Positions 47,496-56,901 of a DNA stretch of 64,000 nt are shown piece after piece. The stretch is from Bacillus sp. DNRA2 (GTDB taxonomy: Bacteria; Bacillota; Bacilli; Bacillales; Cytobacillaceae), in the NCBI RefSeq assembly GCF_012843265.1, contig NZ_JABAIT010000003.1:124001-188000 (forward strand), in the 5' to 3' direction. The position numbers and the translations under genes are program-made. The notes beneath the pieces are model-generated. The model saw only the letters and a program-made list of their open reading frames with translations. It had not been told where the DNA came from and did no database searches. Numbering within the stretch: the stretch's first letter is position 1; the number at the start of each line of letters is the position of its first letter.

Positions 47496-48418
47496 TTTTT
47501 ACCGTAACGTTAAACCCTTCAGTAGACTATATTGTTCAATTAGATAACCCTCAGCTAGGAAAGCTAAATCGTTCTAATCATGAGGACAAGTTTCCAGGCG
47601 GAAAAGGAATCAATGTCTCGCGGGTTCTGAAAAGAATGGGTGTCGACAGTAAACCGCTCGGATTCATCGGGGGCTTTACCGGTCAATACATCGAAGATTA
47701 TCTTCTCCAAGAAGAAATCGTTCCAGATTTTGTCAAAGTAAGGGAAGACACAAGAATTAACATAAAGCTAAAATCCGAAACCGAAACGGAAATTAACGCA
47801 AAAGGCCCACAAATATCTGCCGCTGATTTTCAGACGCTTAAGGATAAAATCAAGCAGTTAACAGCACAGGACATGCTTGTGTTGGCTGGCAGCATCCCAG
47901 CAACACTTCCAGCGTCAACTTACGAAGAATTGGTACAGCTTTGTGCGGAAAATGGGACGAACTTTATCGTCGATGCTGAAGGTGAGTTATTAACGAAGGT
48001 TCTCGCTTATCACCCTTTTTTAATCAAGCCCAATCATCACGAGCTTGGTGAAATTTTTGAAACGCAAATTACAACCTGTGAACAAGCGATCGCATATGGA
48101 AGAAAACTCATTGAACAAGGTGCACAAAATGTCATTGTCTCCCTGGCAGGTGATGGTGCTGTTTTTATCAATAAAGAAATTTCATTGATTGCTAATGTTC
48201 CAAGTGGTGAGGTTAAAAGTTCAGTTGGGGCAGGGGATTCAATGGTTGCTGGGTTTTTAGCAAAGTATGCAGAAACAAACGATGTTAAGTTGGCTTTTCA
48301 ATATAGCGTGGCATCAGGAAGCGCAACGGCCTTTTCAATCGGCCTGTGCAGTCCTGAAGAAGTGGAGCAACTACAAGAATTTGTGAAGATACAACAATAT
48401 GAGGAGAGAGCCCGATGA
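47492..48418 (+). CDS. fruK: 1-phosphofructokinase
   Basis: 308 residues of the PfkB family: MIFTVTLNPSVDYIVQ, GGKGINVSRVLKRMG and the catalytic SSVGAGDSMVAGFL. It converts fructose 1-phosphate from the FruA PTS to fructose 1,6-bisphosphate. Four-base overlaps (ATGA) with both fruR and fruA show tight coupling. Confidence 0.95.
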   Translation: MIFTVTLNPSVDYIVQLDNPQLGKLNRSNHEDKFPGGKGINVSRVLKRMGVDSKPLGFIGGFTGQYIEDYLLQEEIVPDFVKVREDTRINIKLKSETETEINAKGPQISAADFQTLKDKIKQLTAQDMLVLAGSIPATLPASTYEELVQLCAENGTNFIVDAEGELLTKVLAYHPFLIKPNHHELGEIFETQITTCEQAIAYGRKLIEQGAQNVIVSLAGDGAVFINKEISLIANVPSGEVKSSVGAGDSMVAGFLAKYAETNDVKLAFQYSVASGSATAFSIGLCSPEEVEQLQEFVKIQQYEERAR

Positions 48419-50298
48419 AAATCACACAAATGTTAACAGAAGAGACCATTACTTTATCAATCTCCGGAAATAGCAAAATGAATGCCATTGATGCACTTGT
48501 CGACGTGTTAGATCGTGCAGGCAAACTGTCAGATAAAAAAGAGTATAAAAAAGCGATTATCGCTCGCGAAGAGCAAAGTACAACTGGAATCGGTGAAGGA
48601 ATTGCCATCCCACATGCGAAGACAACTGCGGTAAAACAAGCAGCGATTGCCTTTGGTAAATCTGAGCAAGGTGTTGATTATCAATCACTTGACGGCAGGC
48701 CAGCCCACTTGTTTTTCATGATTGCAGCCCCTGAAGGTGCAAATAATACACACCTAGAGGCGTTATCTCGACTTTCTTCCATTTTAATGAATGAGGATGC
48801 TCGGGAAAAACTTCGCAATGCGGCAACTGCAAAAGAGGTTGTTGCGATTATTGATAGTTATGACCGTGAAGATGAGCAAGAAGAACAAAGCATGACCAAT
48901 AAAAGCCAATTCATCGTTGCTGTAACGGCCTGCCCAACTGGAATTGCCCATACGTATATGGCGGCAGATTCCCTCCGCGCTAAAGCTAGTGAATTAGGAA
49001 TTGATATTAAAGTGGAAACAAATGGTTCAGGCGGAGCAAAGAATGTGCTAACTCCTGATGAAATCGAAAGAGCAACAGCCGTCATCGTCGCTGCTGATAC
49101 AAAGGTGGAGATGGCTCGCTTCAAAGGAAAGCGCGTAATCGAAACCGCAGTGGCTGATGGAATTCGCAAACCTCAGGAATTAATTACTCGTGCTGTAAAC
49201 CAAGATGCCCCTGTATATCAGGGCGCAGCAGGTGATGCTACCGAAAGAACAACAGGTCAGCAAAAAGGTAAAGGTGTTGGAGCAACTATTTATAAGCATT
49301 TAATGAATGGTGTTTCTAATATGCTTCCTTTCGTAGTCGGTGGCGGAATTCTAATCGCGATATCGTTCATGTTTGGTTATAAGGCATTTGACCCTGAGGA
49401 CCCTACTTATAATGTAATCGCTGAAGCGCTGATGACAATTGGTGGTGGAAGTGGCGCATTTGGGTTCATCGTACCAGTATTAGCTGGATTTATCGCGATG
49501 AGTATTGCTGATCGTCCCGGCTTTGCACCAGGTATGGTCGGCGGAATTTTAGCATCAGCAGGTGGTGCTGGCTTCTTAGGTGGAATGATCGCCGGTTTCT
49601 TAGCTGGTTATCTCGTTGTCGGTTTAAAGAAAGCTTTACAAGGTTTACCAGCATCGCTTGAAGGGATTAAAACCATCCTGTTATATCCGTTGTTAGGTAT
49701 TGCTTTGACTGGCTTTATTATGGTTTTCGCAATCAATAAGCCTGTAGGTTTGCTCAATAGTGCGATTACCGATTGGTTATCCGGTATCGGAACTGGAAAT
49801 GCTGTGGTACTTGGTATGATTCTTGGCTTAATGATGGCGTTTGATATGGGTGGCCCGGTTAATAAAGCTGCTTACGTGTTTGGAACTGGACTTTTAGCAA
49901 ATGGCGTTTATGAGCCGATGGCTGCGATTATGGCTGCAGGAATGGTGCCGCCGCTAGCGATTGCCGTCGCGACAACATTATTTAAGAATAAATTCACTAA
50001 ACAAGAAAAAGATGCAGGTAAAGCCAATTATATTATGGGCTTATCGTTTATTACTGAAGGCGCGATTCCATTTGCTGCCGCTGACCCGATTCGTGTGATT
50101 CCATCGGTTATGGCCGGGGCTGCTGTAACAGGTGCATTATCGATGATGTTCCATATTGGTATTCGAGCTCCACACGGTGGTATGTTCGTAGTTCCATTAG
50201 TAGATGGCAACTGGTTAATGTATCTAGTGGCGATTTTCGCTGGAACACTCGTTAGTGCACTATTAATCGGATTTTTGAAGAAACCTGTTACGGAATAG
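48415..50298 (+). CDS. fruA: Fructose-specific PTS enzyme IIABC
   Basis: 627 residues in the order IIA-IIB-IIC. The IIA phospho-histidine is His67 in GIAIPHAKT, the IIB phospho-cysteine is about Cys173 in ACPTGIAHTYM, and the IIC domain (about 285-620) has multiple membrane helices. It takes up fructose as fructose 1-phosphate. Last gene of fruRKA, followed by a terminator. Confidence 0.95.
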   Translation: MKITQMLTEETITLSISGNSKMNAIDALVDVLDRAGKLSDKKEYKKAIIAREEQSTTGIGEGIAIPHAKTTAVKQAAIAFGKSEQGVDYQSLDGRPAHLFFMIAAPEGANNTHLEALSRLSSILMNEDAREKLRNAATAKEVVAIIDSYDREDEQEEQSMTNKSQFIVAVTACPTGIAHTYMAADSLRAKASELGIDIKVETNGSGGAKNVLTPDEIERATAVIVAADTKVEMARFKGKRVIETAVADGIRKPQELITRAVNQDAPVYQGAAGDATERTTGQQKGKGVGATIYKHLMNGVSNMLPFVVGGGILIAISFMFGYKAFDPEDPTYNVIAEALMTIGGGSGAFGFIVPVLAGFIAMSIADRPGFAPGMVGGILASAGGAGFLGGMIAGFLAGYLVVGLKKALQGLPASLEGIKTILLYPLLGIALTGFIMVFAINKPVGLLNSAITDWLSGIGTGNAVVLGMILGLMMAFDMGGPVNKAAYVFGTGLLANGVYEPMAAIMAAGMVPPLAIAVATTLFKNKFTKQEKDAGKANYIMGLSFITEGAIPFAAADPIRVIPSVMAGAAVTGALSMMFHIGIRAPHGGMFVVPLVDGNWLMYLVAIFAGTLVSALLIGFLKKPVTE

Positions 50299-50304
50299 GT
50301 GGAA

Positions 50305-50337
50305 GAACGGCAGCGCTGAGTCGCTGCCGTTTTTATT
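50305..50337 (+). terminator. Terminator after fruA
   Basis: AACGGCAGC pairs perfectly with GCTGCCGTT around an 8-base loop and is followed by TTT. Confidence 0.9.
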
Positions 50338-50387
50338 TGGGGTAGGGGTGACAAAGTGGTGTGTGTGTGTCGTAATTCGTCGAAAAT

Positions 50388-50513
50388 CGGATAAACCGCC
50401 TAATTCGTCGGATAAACGGGCCCAAACGTCGGATAAACTCCAATATTCATCGGATAAACGGGCGAAATCGTCGGATAAACCGCCCGAAACGTCGGATAAA
50501 CCATCAGACGGGC
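50388..50513 (+). repeat. 21-bp tandem repeat array, family F4, first array (6 units)
   Basis: CGGATAAAC starts at 50388, 50409, 50430, 50451, 50472 and 50493: exactly 21 bp apart. Units vary in the second half but tend to end ATTCGT, AACGT or ATCGT. Because 21 is seven codons, an open frame (GTG 50348 to 50578) reads through as heptapeptides SDKPPNS, SDKRAQT, SDKLQYS and so on. That frame ends six bases before a second terminator. The same family occurs inverted at 59487-59603. With the two terminators and the miaB -10 this covers the fruA-miaB gap. Confidence 0.93.
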
Positions 50514-50583
50514 TTCCAATTGATCCTGAAATTGTCGCTAAAACCCAGAAATGCGTGTATCTGGATAGAAACTGGTGATAAAC

Positions 50584-50627
50584 AATCTTTCCTTGCAATC
50601 CCCCGCAACGGAAAGGATTTTTATTGT
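50584..50627 (+). terminator. Second terminator, directly after the 21-bp array
   Basis: AATCTTTCC pairs with GGAAAGGATT (one bulge) around an 18-base loop, followed by TTTTATTG. Its presence implies that the array region itself may be transcribed. Confidence 0.7.
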
Positions 50628-50654
50628 TTTCGGGCATTTTTGCCTATATACTAT

Positions 50655-50660
50655 TATAAT
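50655..50660 (+). promoter_or_regulatory. Possible -10 for miaB
   Basis: A perfect TATAAT lies 130 bp before miaB, with no good -35 at 16-18 bp. Confidence 0.4.
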
Positions 50661-50789
50661 GTGTATGGGTTTTGTCACTTATGGAATTAATGGCTAGTAA
50701 GTGATTTTTTATTTTAAAAAAATAAGCTAGACAAACGAGCATGCCCAAAGGTTCACTTTATTGTAAAATGGAAGGAGCAAGACAGTTCA

Positions 50790-52331
50790 ATGAATGAAAA
50801 GCAACGTTTAGAAGGTCAACAAGTGGAGGCGGCTAATTCTTCGGACAAAAAATCCGCAAAGGATTACAGCCAATACTTTCAGACTGTGTACGCGCAACCG
50901 TCCTTAAAAGAAGCGAAATCGCGCGGGAAGGAAGAAGTCAAGTACCATAAGGACTTCGAAATCCCTGAAGAATTCCGCGGTATGGGCGATGGTAAAAAGT
51001 TCTATATTCGCACTTATGGCTGTCAAATGAATGAGCATGATACGGAAGTTATGGCCGGGATTTTCCTAAGCCTTGGCTATGAGCCGACTGATTCAGTTGA
51101 AGATGCGAATGTGATTCTGTTAAACACCTGTGCAATCCGTGAAAATGCCGAGAATAAAGTGTTTGGTGAAATCGGCCACTTAAAGCCGTTAAAATTGGAA
51201 AAGCCAGACTTACTGCTTGGTGTTTGCGGCTGTATGTCACAGGAAGAATCTGTAGTAAACAAGATTCTTTCAAAACATCAACATGTGGACATGATTTTTG
51301 GAACTCACAACATTCACCGTTTGCCGCATATCCTTCAAGAGGCGTATATGTCGAAGGAAATGGTCGTGGAAGTGTGGTCCAAGGAAGGCGATGTCATTGA
51401 AAACCTTCCGAAAGTGCGTCGTGGCAATATTAAAGGTTGGGTTAACATTATGTACGGCTGTGATAAGTTTTGTACGTATTGTATAGTGCCATTTACGCGT
51501 GGTAAGGAAAGAAGTCGTCGTCCTGATGATATTATCCAAGAAGTGCGTAACTTGGCCGCTCAGGGTTATCAAGAAATTACCCTCCTGGGTCAAAATGTAA
51601 ACGCATATGGGAAAGATTTTTCCGATATGAAATACGGTTTGGGTGACCTAATGGAAGAAATCCGCCATATTGGGATTCCGCGCATTCGTTTTACAACAAG
51701 TCACCCTCGCGATTTCGATGATCATTTAATCGAAGTATTGGCGAAAAAGGGCAATCTCATGGAGCATATTCACCTGCCAGTGCAATCAGGTTCTACTGAT
51801 GTATTAAAGATTATGGCGCGTAAATACGACCGTGAGCAATATTTAGAGCTTGTTCGTAAAATCAAAAATGCGATTCCTGACGTCGCATTAACCACTGATA
51901 TTATTGTCGGTTATCCAAACGAAACCGATGAGCAATTTGAAGAAACATTATCACTTTACCGCGAAGTTGGCTATGAGGCAGCATACACGTTTATTTACTC
52001 ACCTCGTGAAGGGACACCTGCTGCAAAAATGGTCGACAATGTGCCATTGAAAGTGAAAAAAGAACGGTTACAACGTCTCAACAACCTTGTGAATGAACTT
52101 TCTGCTGAGGCGCTCAAAAAATATCAAGGACAAATTGTTGAAGTGCTAGTTGAAGGGGAAAGCAAGAATAATCCAGACGTATTAGCTGGTTATACTCGCA
52201 AAAGCAAACTAGTTAACTTCATCGGTCCAAAAACGGTAATTGGAAAAATTGTGAAGGTCAAGATTACTGATTGCAAAACATGGTCATTAAACGGAGAAAT
52301 CGTAGAAGAATTAGAACAAGTAGAGGTGTAG
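50790..52331 (+). CDS. miaB: tRNA-2-methylthio-N6-dimethylallyladenosine synthase MiaB
   Basis: Radical SAM methylthiotransferase acting on i6A37 of tRNA, the step after MiaA (encoded at 61075). 513 residues: N-terminal UPF0004 domain with three cluster cysteines ([25 protein letters not shown]), the radical SAM motif Cys224-x3-Cys228-x2-Cys231 (GCDKFCTYC), and a C-terminal TRAM domain. AAGGAGC site somewhat far (about 13 bases) from the ATG, but the N-terminus matches B. subtilis. ricA follows four bases after its stop. Confidence 0.96.
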   Translation: MNEKQRLEGQQVEAANSSDKKSAKDYSQYFQTVYAQPSLKEAKSRGKEEVKYHKDFEIPEEFRGMGDGKKFYIRTYGCQMNEHDTEVMAGIFLSLGYEPTDSVEDANVILLNTCAIRENAENKVFGEIGHLKPLKLEKPDLLLGVCGCMSQEESVVNKILSKHQHVDMIFGTHNIHRLPHILQEAYMSKEMVVEVWSKEGDVIENLPKVRRGNIKGWVNIMYGCDKFCTYCIVPFTRGKERSRRPDDIIQEVRNLAAQGYQEITLLGQNVNAYGKDFSDMKYGLGDLMEEIRHIGIPRIRFTTSHPRDFDDHLIEVLAKKGNLMEHIHLPVQSGSTDVLKIMARKYDREQYLELVRKIKNAIPDVALTTDIIVGYPNETDEQFEETLSLYREVGYEAAYTFIYSPREGTPAAKMVDNVPLKVKKERLQRLNNLVNELSAEALKKYQGQIVEVLVEGESKNNPDVLAGYTRKSKLVNFIGPKTVIGKIVKVKITDCKTWSLNGEIVEELEQVEV

Positions 52332-52335
52332 GGGA

Positions 52336-52767
52336 ATGGCGAAATATACAAAAGATGATATCATTCAACGTGCAGCTGAGATTGCACAAATGATTGCTGA
52401 AACAGAAGAGGTAGAATTTTTCAAAAAAGCGGAAGCAAAAATTCATGCAAATGAAAAAGTTGCGCAAACGATTAAAACGATTAAAGGCTTGCAAAAACAA
52501 GCTGTCAATCTTCAACATTACGGCAAGGAAAATGCATTGCAAAATGTAGAAGAAAAAATCGCTAAATTGGAAGCGGAGCTAGATGAACTTCCAATCGTAC
52601 AAGAATTTAAGCAATCACAAATTGATGTGAATGATTTACTTCAAATTATCGCTTCAACGATCTCAAACACAGTAACAGACGAAATCATCACTTCTACAGG
52701 TGGGGATGTTCTCCAAGGCAAAACAGGTGCTGCTGTCGAGAACGAGCACTGCCACCACGATCATTAA
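52336..52767 (+). CDS. ricA: RicA (YmcA), RNase Y specificity / Y-complex subunit
   Basis: 143 residues, helical DUF964 family, with a His-rich tail ending EHCHHDH. In B. subtilis RicA forms a complex with RicF and RicT that directs RNase Y to certain mRNAs and promotes biofilm, competence and sporulation; iron-sulfur clusters have been reported in that complex. Coupled to miaB (4 bp gap). RNase Y itself is encoded at 40334. Confidence 0.93.
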   Translation: MAKYTKDDIIQRAAEIAQMIAETEEVEFFKKAEAKIHANEKVAQTIKTIKGLQKQAVNLQHYGKENALQNVEEKIAKLEAELDELPIVQEFKQSQIDVNDLLQIIASTISNTVTDEIITSTGGDVLQGKTGAAVENEHCHHDH

Positions 52768-52774
52768 TCATTAG

Positions 52775-52813
52775 CAGGGGATTGGGATGAAAATATTCCA
52801 ATCCTCTTTTTTA
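52775..52813 (+). terminator. Terminator after ricA
   Basis: AGGGGATTGG pairs with CCAATCCTCT (one G-U pair) around a 12-base loop, followed by six T. Confidence 0.88.
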
Positions 52814-52851
52814 TTTGGAAAATAAGCTTATGTTTTGAAGCGTTATTTAGG

Positions 52852-53055
52852 AGTGTGGCTATGTTTGGAGGAGGTCTCTCGCAAAAGTAGCGCCAATAGC
52901 GTGGATTGGAGCTATATTTGGAGGAGGTCCCTCGCAAAAGTAGCACCAATAGCGTGTATTGAAGCGATATTTGGAGGAAGTCCCCTGAAAAAGTAGCACC
53001 AATAGCGTGGATTGGAGCTATATTTGGAGATGGTCCTCTGAAAAAGTAGCGCCTA
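52852..53055. repeat. 52-53 bp tandem repeat array, family F2, second array (4 units)
   Basis: ATTGGAGCTATATTTGG-type unit starts at 52905, 52958 and 53011, with a degenerate first unit from 52852: period 53 bp. Each ends AAAAGTAGCACCAAT or AAAAGTAGCGCCAAT, the near inverse of its start. The shared beginning and end with the array at 38223-38481 shows a dispersed family. It lies between the ricA terminator and the cotE promoters. Confidence 0.93.
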
Positions 53056-53107
53056 TTTTTACTTTTAAATTTTTGTAGGAATCTTTTTGGGACAGCCGAT
53101 TTTTCGG

Positions 53108-53134
53108 AACCACTCATCGTAAAATTCATACTAT
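53108..53134 (+). promoter_or_regulatory. Possible mother-cell promoter P1 of cotE
   Basis: CATACTAT (53127-53134) fits the SigE -10; the -35 region is weak. B. subtilis cotE is known to use a SigE and a SigK promoter. Confidence 0.35.
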
Positions 53135-53175
53135 GAACTATGCCTAAACTTTTACCGCAAGGGTTAAAATTGTCG

Positions 53176-53204
53176 CACACTAGTCTAATATCTCGCATAG
53201 GATG
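53176..53204 (+). promoter_or_regulatory. Possible SigK promoter P2 of cotE
   Basis: CACA (53176-53179), 16-bp spacer, CATAGGATG (53196-53204) fits mACm-16-CATAnnnTA except for the last base; 32 bp before cotE. Confidence 0.45.
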
Positions 53205-53235
53205 AATTGAAAATGAATGAGGAGGTTCGCTCGCA

Positions 53236-53778
53236 ATGGGAGAATACAGAGAGATTATTACAAAAGCGGTTGTGGCGAAGGGTCGTAAATATACACAGTC
53301 TAAACACACGATATGCCCTGATCACGATCCGTCCAGCATTCTCGGCTGTTGGATCATTAACCATAAATACGAGGCGAAAAAGGTCGGTAAAACTGTAGAA
53401 ATCAAGGGGACTTATGACATTAACGTTTGGTACTCTTATTGTGATAATACAAAGACGGAAGTTGTTACTGAGCGTGTCAGCTACGAGGATGTTGTAAAGC
53501 TTAAGAACCGTGATCCTGGCAGTTTTGATGATCAAGAGGTTATTGCTCGCGTTCTGCAGCAGCCAAATTGCTGCGAAGCGGTCATTTCCCAAAGTGGCAA
53601 TAAAATCATTGTCCATGTTGAAAGAGAGTTCCTGGTTGAAGTGATTGGTGAAACAAAGGTTTGTGTAGCCGTCAATCCAGGCAAATGTGTCAGCAAAGAT
53701 GATGATTGGGGAATGGATTTGGATGATGAGTTCAAGGATATCAATCCTGATTTCCTTAAAGAGAAAAAGGAAAAGTAA
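53236..53778 (+). CDS. cotE: Outer spore coat morphogenetic protein CotE
   Basis: 180 residues, closely matching B. subtilis Cot[50 protein letters not shown] and an acidic C-terminus ending in DINPDFL. CotE makes the ring on which the outer coat assembles around the forespore in the mother cell. A GAGGAGG site lies about 11 bases before the ATG. Own terminator follows. Confidence 0.95.
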   Translation: MGEYREIITKAVVAKGRKYTQSKHTICPDHDPSSILGCWIINHKYEAKKVGKTVEIKGTYDINVWYSYCDNTKTEVVTERVSYEDVVKLKNRDPGSFDDQEVIARVLQQPNCCEAVISQSGNKIIVHVEREFLVEVIGETKVCVAVNPGKCVSKDDDWGMDLDDEFKDINPDFLKEKKEK

Positions 53779-53783
53779 CCAAA

Positions 53784-53819
53784 GACTAGGAAGGTCCTAC
53801 TTCCTAGTTTTTCTTTTTT
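53784..53819 (+). terminator. Terminator after cotE
   Basis: ACTAGGAAG (53785-53793) pairs perfectly with CTTCCTAGT (53800-53808), then TTTTCTTTTTT. Confidence 0.9.
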
Positions 53820-53860
53820 AATGTATGCACGGGATTTGGACTTAAACATCGTTTTTGGTT

Positions 53861-53960
53861 TTGGCAAATAAATCGGGATTTTGGCAAATAAATCTCGATT
53901 TTGGCAAGTAAATCAGGATTTTGGCAAATAAAATTGCAAATTGGCAAATAAATCACTAAA
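53861..53960. repeat. 20-bp tandem repeat array, family F5 (5 units)
   Basis: TTGGCAA starts at 53861, 53881, 53901, 53921 and 53941, exactly 20 bp apart, with a unit close to TTGGCAAATAAATC plus six variable bases. 20 bp is not a multiple of three and stops interrupt it, so it is not coding. It lies behind the cotE terminator; the remaining about 130 bp to mutS contain a TATAAT-like GGTATAATTAA at about 54039 and nothing else recognised. Confidence 0.93.
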
Positions 53961-54093
53961 AGGATTAAGAGATTTAATCGCCATTTCCATTTCAATCAAA
54001 ATAGGTAAAGGTTTCTTATCTTCACGCTGTGACCGTTATGGTATAATTAATTGTCGAAAATGAACAGATAGATTGAAAACGTTGGAGGAAATT

Positions 54094-56823
54094 ATGGCAG
54101 CATACACCCCGATGATACAACAATATTTACAAGTAAAGGCAGACTACCAAGATGCCTTTTTATTTTTTCGCCTAGGCGATTTTTACGAAATGTTCTTTGA
54201 GGATGCCATCAAAGCATCACAGGAACTCGAAATAACCCTAACGAGCCGGGACGGTGGCTCAACGGAGCGAATCCCGATGTGCGGCGTGCCCCACCACTCG
54301 GCTGCTCAATACATTGATCAACTGATTGAAAAGGGCTACAAAGTCGCAATTTGCGATCAGGTCGAAGACCCCCGCCAAGCAAAAGGAGTCGTAAAGCGCG
54401 AGGTTGTTCAACTCATCACGCCGGGAACGATGATGGAAGGGCGTGGCTTGAGTGAAAAAGAAAACAATTACCTCGCATCGATTTCGATTTTTGCTGACGG
54501 AACGTATGGATTTGCTTATAATGACTTATCTACTGGAGAAAATCGCGTAGCTCTCCTCGCCGGAAATTTTGAAGAAGTGCTCAATGAACTATCGATTTCG
54601 GGTGCTAAGGAAGTTGTCGTTGCATCAAACTTTCCTGACGAGCTGCACCGGAAAATTCGCGAGCGGGCAGTGGTGACACTTTCGATTGAAGATGATGTCA
54701 ACATGGCTGATTTTTATGAGCCATTGCTGAAAAATGTAGAACAGCCAAACATGCGTCAGGCGGTTGTGCGCTTGCTCAATTACCTATATCGGACGCAAAA
54801 GCGCAGCCTGGACCATTTGCAGCCAGTCCAGCCTTATGAAGTCCAGCAATTTATGAAAATTGACTATTACTCTAAGCGAAACCTGGAGTTAACGGAGACG
54901 ATTCGCTCAAAAGGGAAAAAGGGTTCGCTGTTATGGTTATTAGATGAAACGAAAACGGCCATGGGTGGCCGGTTATTAAAGCAATGGATTGATCGTCCGT
55001 TGATCAATCGCACGGAAATCGAGCGCCGTCATGCTCTTGTTGATACGTTTATGACGCACTATTTTGAGCGACAAGATCTTCGTGAAAAATTAACCGAGGT
55101 GTACGATCTCGAACGGCTGTCCGGACGGGTTGCGTTTGGGAACGTAAATGCTCGTGATTTAGTTCAGCTGAAGCGCTCGTTATGGCAAATTCCTTTCATT
55201 AAGGAGCTGCTTAAAAGTCTCCCGAATGAGATGGCTGTGCAACTAGGTGAAGCACTTGACCCATGTGAGGAAGTAACCGATCTCTTAGAACGGGCATTAG
55301 TGGAAAATCCACCCCTTTCGATAAAAGAAGGAAATATCATTCAAGATGGCTATAATCAGGAGCTTGATACTTACCGCGATGCCAGCCGTAACGGCAAGAC
55401 CTGGATTGCCCAGCTTGAGCGACAGGAACGTGAAAAAACGGGCATCAAATCGCTGAAAATCGGTTATAACCGCGTGTTTGGCTATTATATTGAAATTACG
55501 CGGGCAAACCTTCATTTGCTTGCTAATGACCAATATGAGCGGAAACAAACACTATCGAATGCTGAGCGCTTTATCACACCTGAGTTGAAGGAAAAAGAGG
55601 CTTTAATTTTACAAGCTGAGGAAAAAATCGTTGAGCTTGAATATCAGTTGTTTACAGAAATCCGCGAAAAAATTAAAGAATATATCCCGAACCTGCAGGG
55701 TTTAGCAAAAAAAATCAGTGCGCTTGATGTGCTGCAATGCTTTGCGACCGTCAGTGAAGAGCGGCATTATGTGAAGCCGGAGTTTTCAGAAGAACGCAGA
55801 ATTTATTTGAAGGATGGCCGTCATCCGGTTGTCGAAAAGGTGATGAACGCCCAGGAGTACGTACCGAATGACTGCTACATGGATAATGAGCGCGAAATAT
55901 TGTTAATCACCGGACCGAATATGTCTGGTAAAAGTACGTACATGCGTCAGGTTGCCTTAACTGCTATCTTAGCGCAAATCGGCTGTTATGTTCCCGCTAG
56001 TGAGGCGGTGTTGCCGATTTTTGACCAAGTATTTACGAGAATTGGCGCTGCCGATGATTTAATATCTGGTCAAAGTACGTTCATGGTTGAAATGTTGGAA
56101 GCGAAAAATGCGATTACAAATGCAACGGCTTCAAGCTTAATTTTATTCGATGAAATCGGACGGGGGACCTCAACATACGATGGTATGGCGTTAGCGCAGG
56201 CGATGATTGAATATATTCATGAACGGATTGGTGCGAAAACGTTATTCTCAACCCATTATCATGAATTAACGGTTCTTGATGAAACGTTGCCACGCTTGAA
56301 AAACGTTCACGTCAGTGCGGTCGAGCAAAATGGCAAGGTTGTCTTCCTTCATAAAATTAAGGAAGGAGCTGCCGATAAGAGCTACGGAATTCATGTCGCC
56401 GAGCTTGCCGAATTGCCGCGCGAAGTGATTACTCGGGCCAATGAAATCCTACGGGCCCTTGAAGCGAAAGCTGGGGATACTGAACATGAGATTCCGGCAC
56501 TTAAACAGCCTGTAGCAGAAAGTAAACCATCCGAAGCAGAGCAGCATGTTGCGGTAGAACCGAAATCGCAGCCAGCTGTTGAGCCTCGAAATGAAGCGGA
56601 AACTCGGCCAGCCTCGGAGGCGCAATTAGATGCAAAATCGCAGGTAATCGAAGAGGCACAGCTTTCCTTCTTTACAGAAATGGAGCAGCCGAAAAAGAAA
56701 GAAAAAGAGCTCGATAGTAAGGAACGGAAGGTCATTGAGCAATTAAAGGAACTAAATCTATTAGATATGACGCCGCTTCAAGCGCTGAACACATTGTACG
56801 AGCTGCATAAGAAAATTAAATGA
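54094..56823 (+). CDS. mutS: DNA mismatch repair protein MutS
   Basis: 909 residues, about 50 longer than B. subtilis MutS. The N-terminal mismatch-binding domain has the Phe-x-Glu motif ([15 protein letters not shown]). The ATPase has Walker A GPNMSGKS from about residue 607, and [14 protein letters not shown]. The extra length is a linker rich in Pro, Glu, Ala and Gln (about 795-870) just before the beta-clamp binding motif QLSFF. The ATG at 54094 with a TTGGAGGAAATT site matches the B. subtilis start; the TTG at 54073 is rejected. mutL follows after 78 bp. Confidence 0.96.
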   Translation: MAAYTPMIQQYLQVKADYQDAFLFFRLGDFYEMFFEDAIKASQELEITLTSRDGGSTERIPMCGVPHHSAAQYIDQLIEKGYKVAICDQVEDPRQAKGVVKREVVQLITPGTMMEGRGLSEKENNYLASISIFADGTYGFAYNDLSTGENRVALLAGNFEEVLNELSISGAKEVVVASNFPDELHRKIRERAVVTLSIEDDVNMADFYEPLLKNVEQPNMRQAVVRLLNYLYRTQKRSLDHLQPVQPYEVQQFMKIDYYSKRNLELTETIRSKGKKGSLLWLLDETKTAMGGRLLKQWIDRPLINRTEIERRHALVDTFMTHYFERQDLREKLTEVYDLERLSGRVAFGNVNARDLVQLKRSLWQIPFIKELLKSLPNEMAVQLGEALDPCEEVTDLLERALVENPPLSIKEGNIIQDGYNQELDTYRDASRNGKTWIAQLERQEREKTGIKSLKIGYNRVFGYYIEITRANLHLLANDQYERKQTLSNAERFITPELKEKEALILQAEEKIVELEYQLFTEIREKIKEYIPNLQGLAKKISALDVLQCFATVSEERHYVKPEFSEERRIYLKDGRHPVVEKVMNAQEYVPNDCYMDNEREILLITGPNMSGKSTYMRQVALTAILAQIGCYVPASEAVLPIFDQVFTRIGAADDLISGQSTFMVEMLEAKNAITNATASSLILFDEIGRGTSTYDGMALAQAMIEYIHERIGAKTLFSTHYHELTVLDETLPRLKNVHVSAVEQNGKVVFLHKIKEGAADKSYGIHVAELAELPREVITRANEILRALEAKAGDTEHEIPALKQPVAESKPSEAEQHVAVEPKSQPAVEPRNEAETRPASEAQLDAKSQVIEEAQLSFFTEMEQPKKKEKELDSKERKVIEQLKELNLLDMTPLQALNTLYELHKKIK

Positions 56824-56901
56824 TCCTGCTAGTTTTCGGGGAAAGCCAATATTAGCTTAATTTTAGCAATGAAAATATCAGCTGTGTTTGGAGGTGAGCT
56901 T

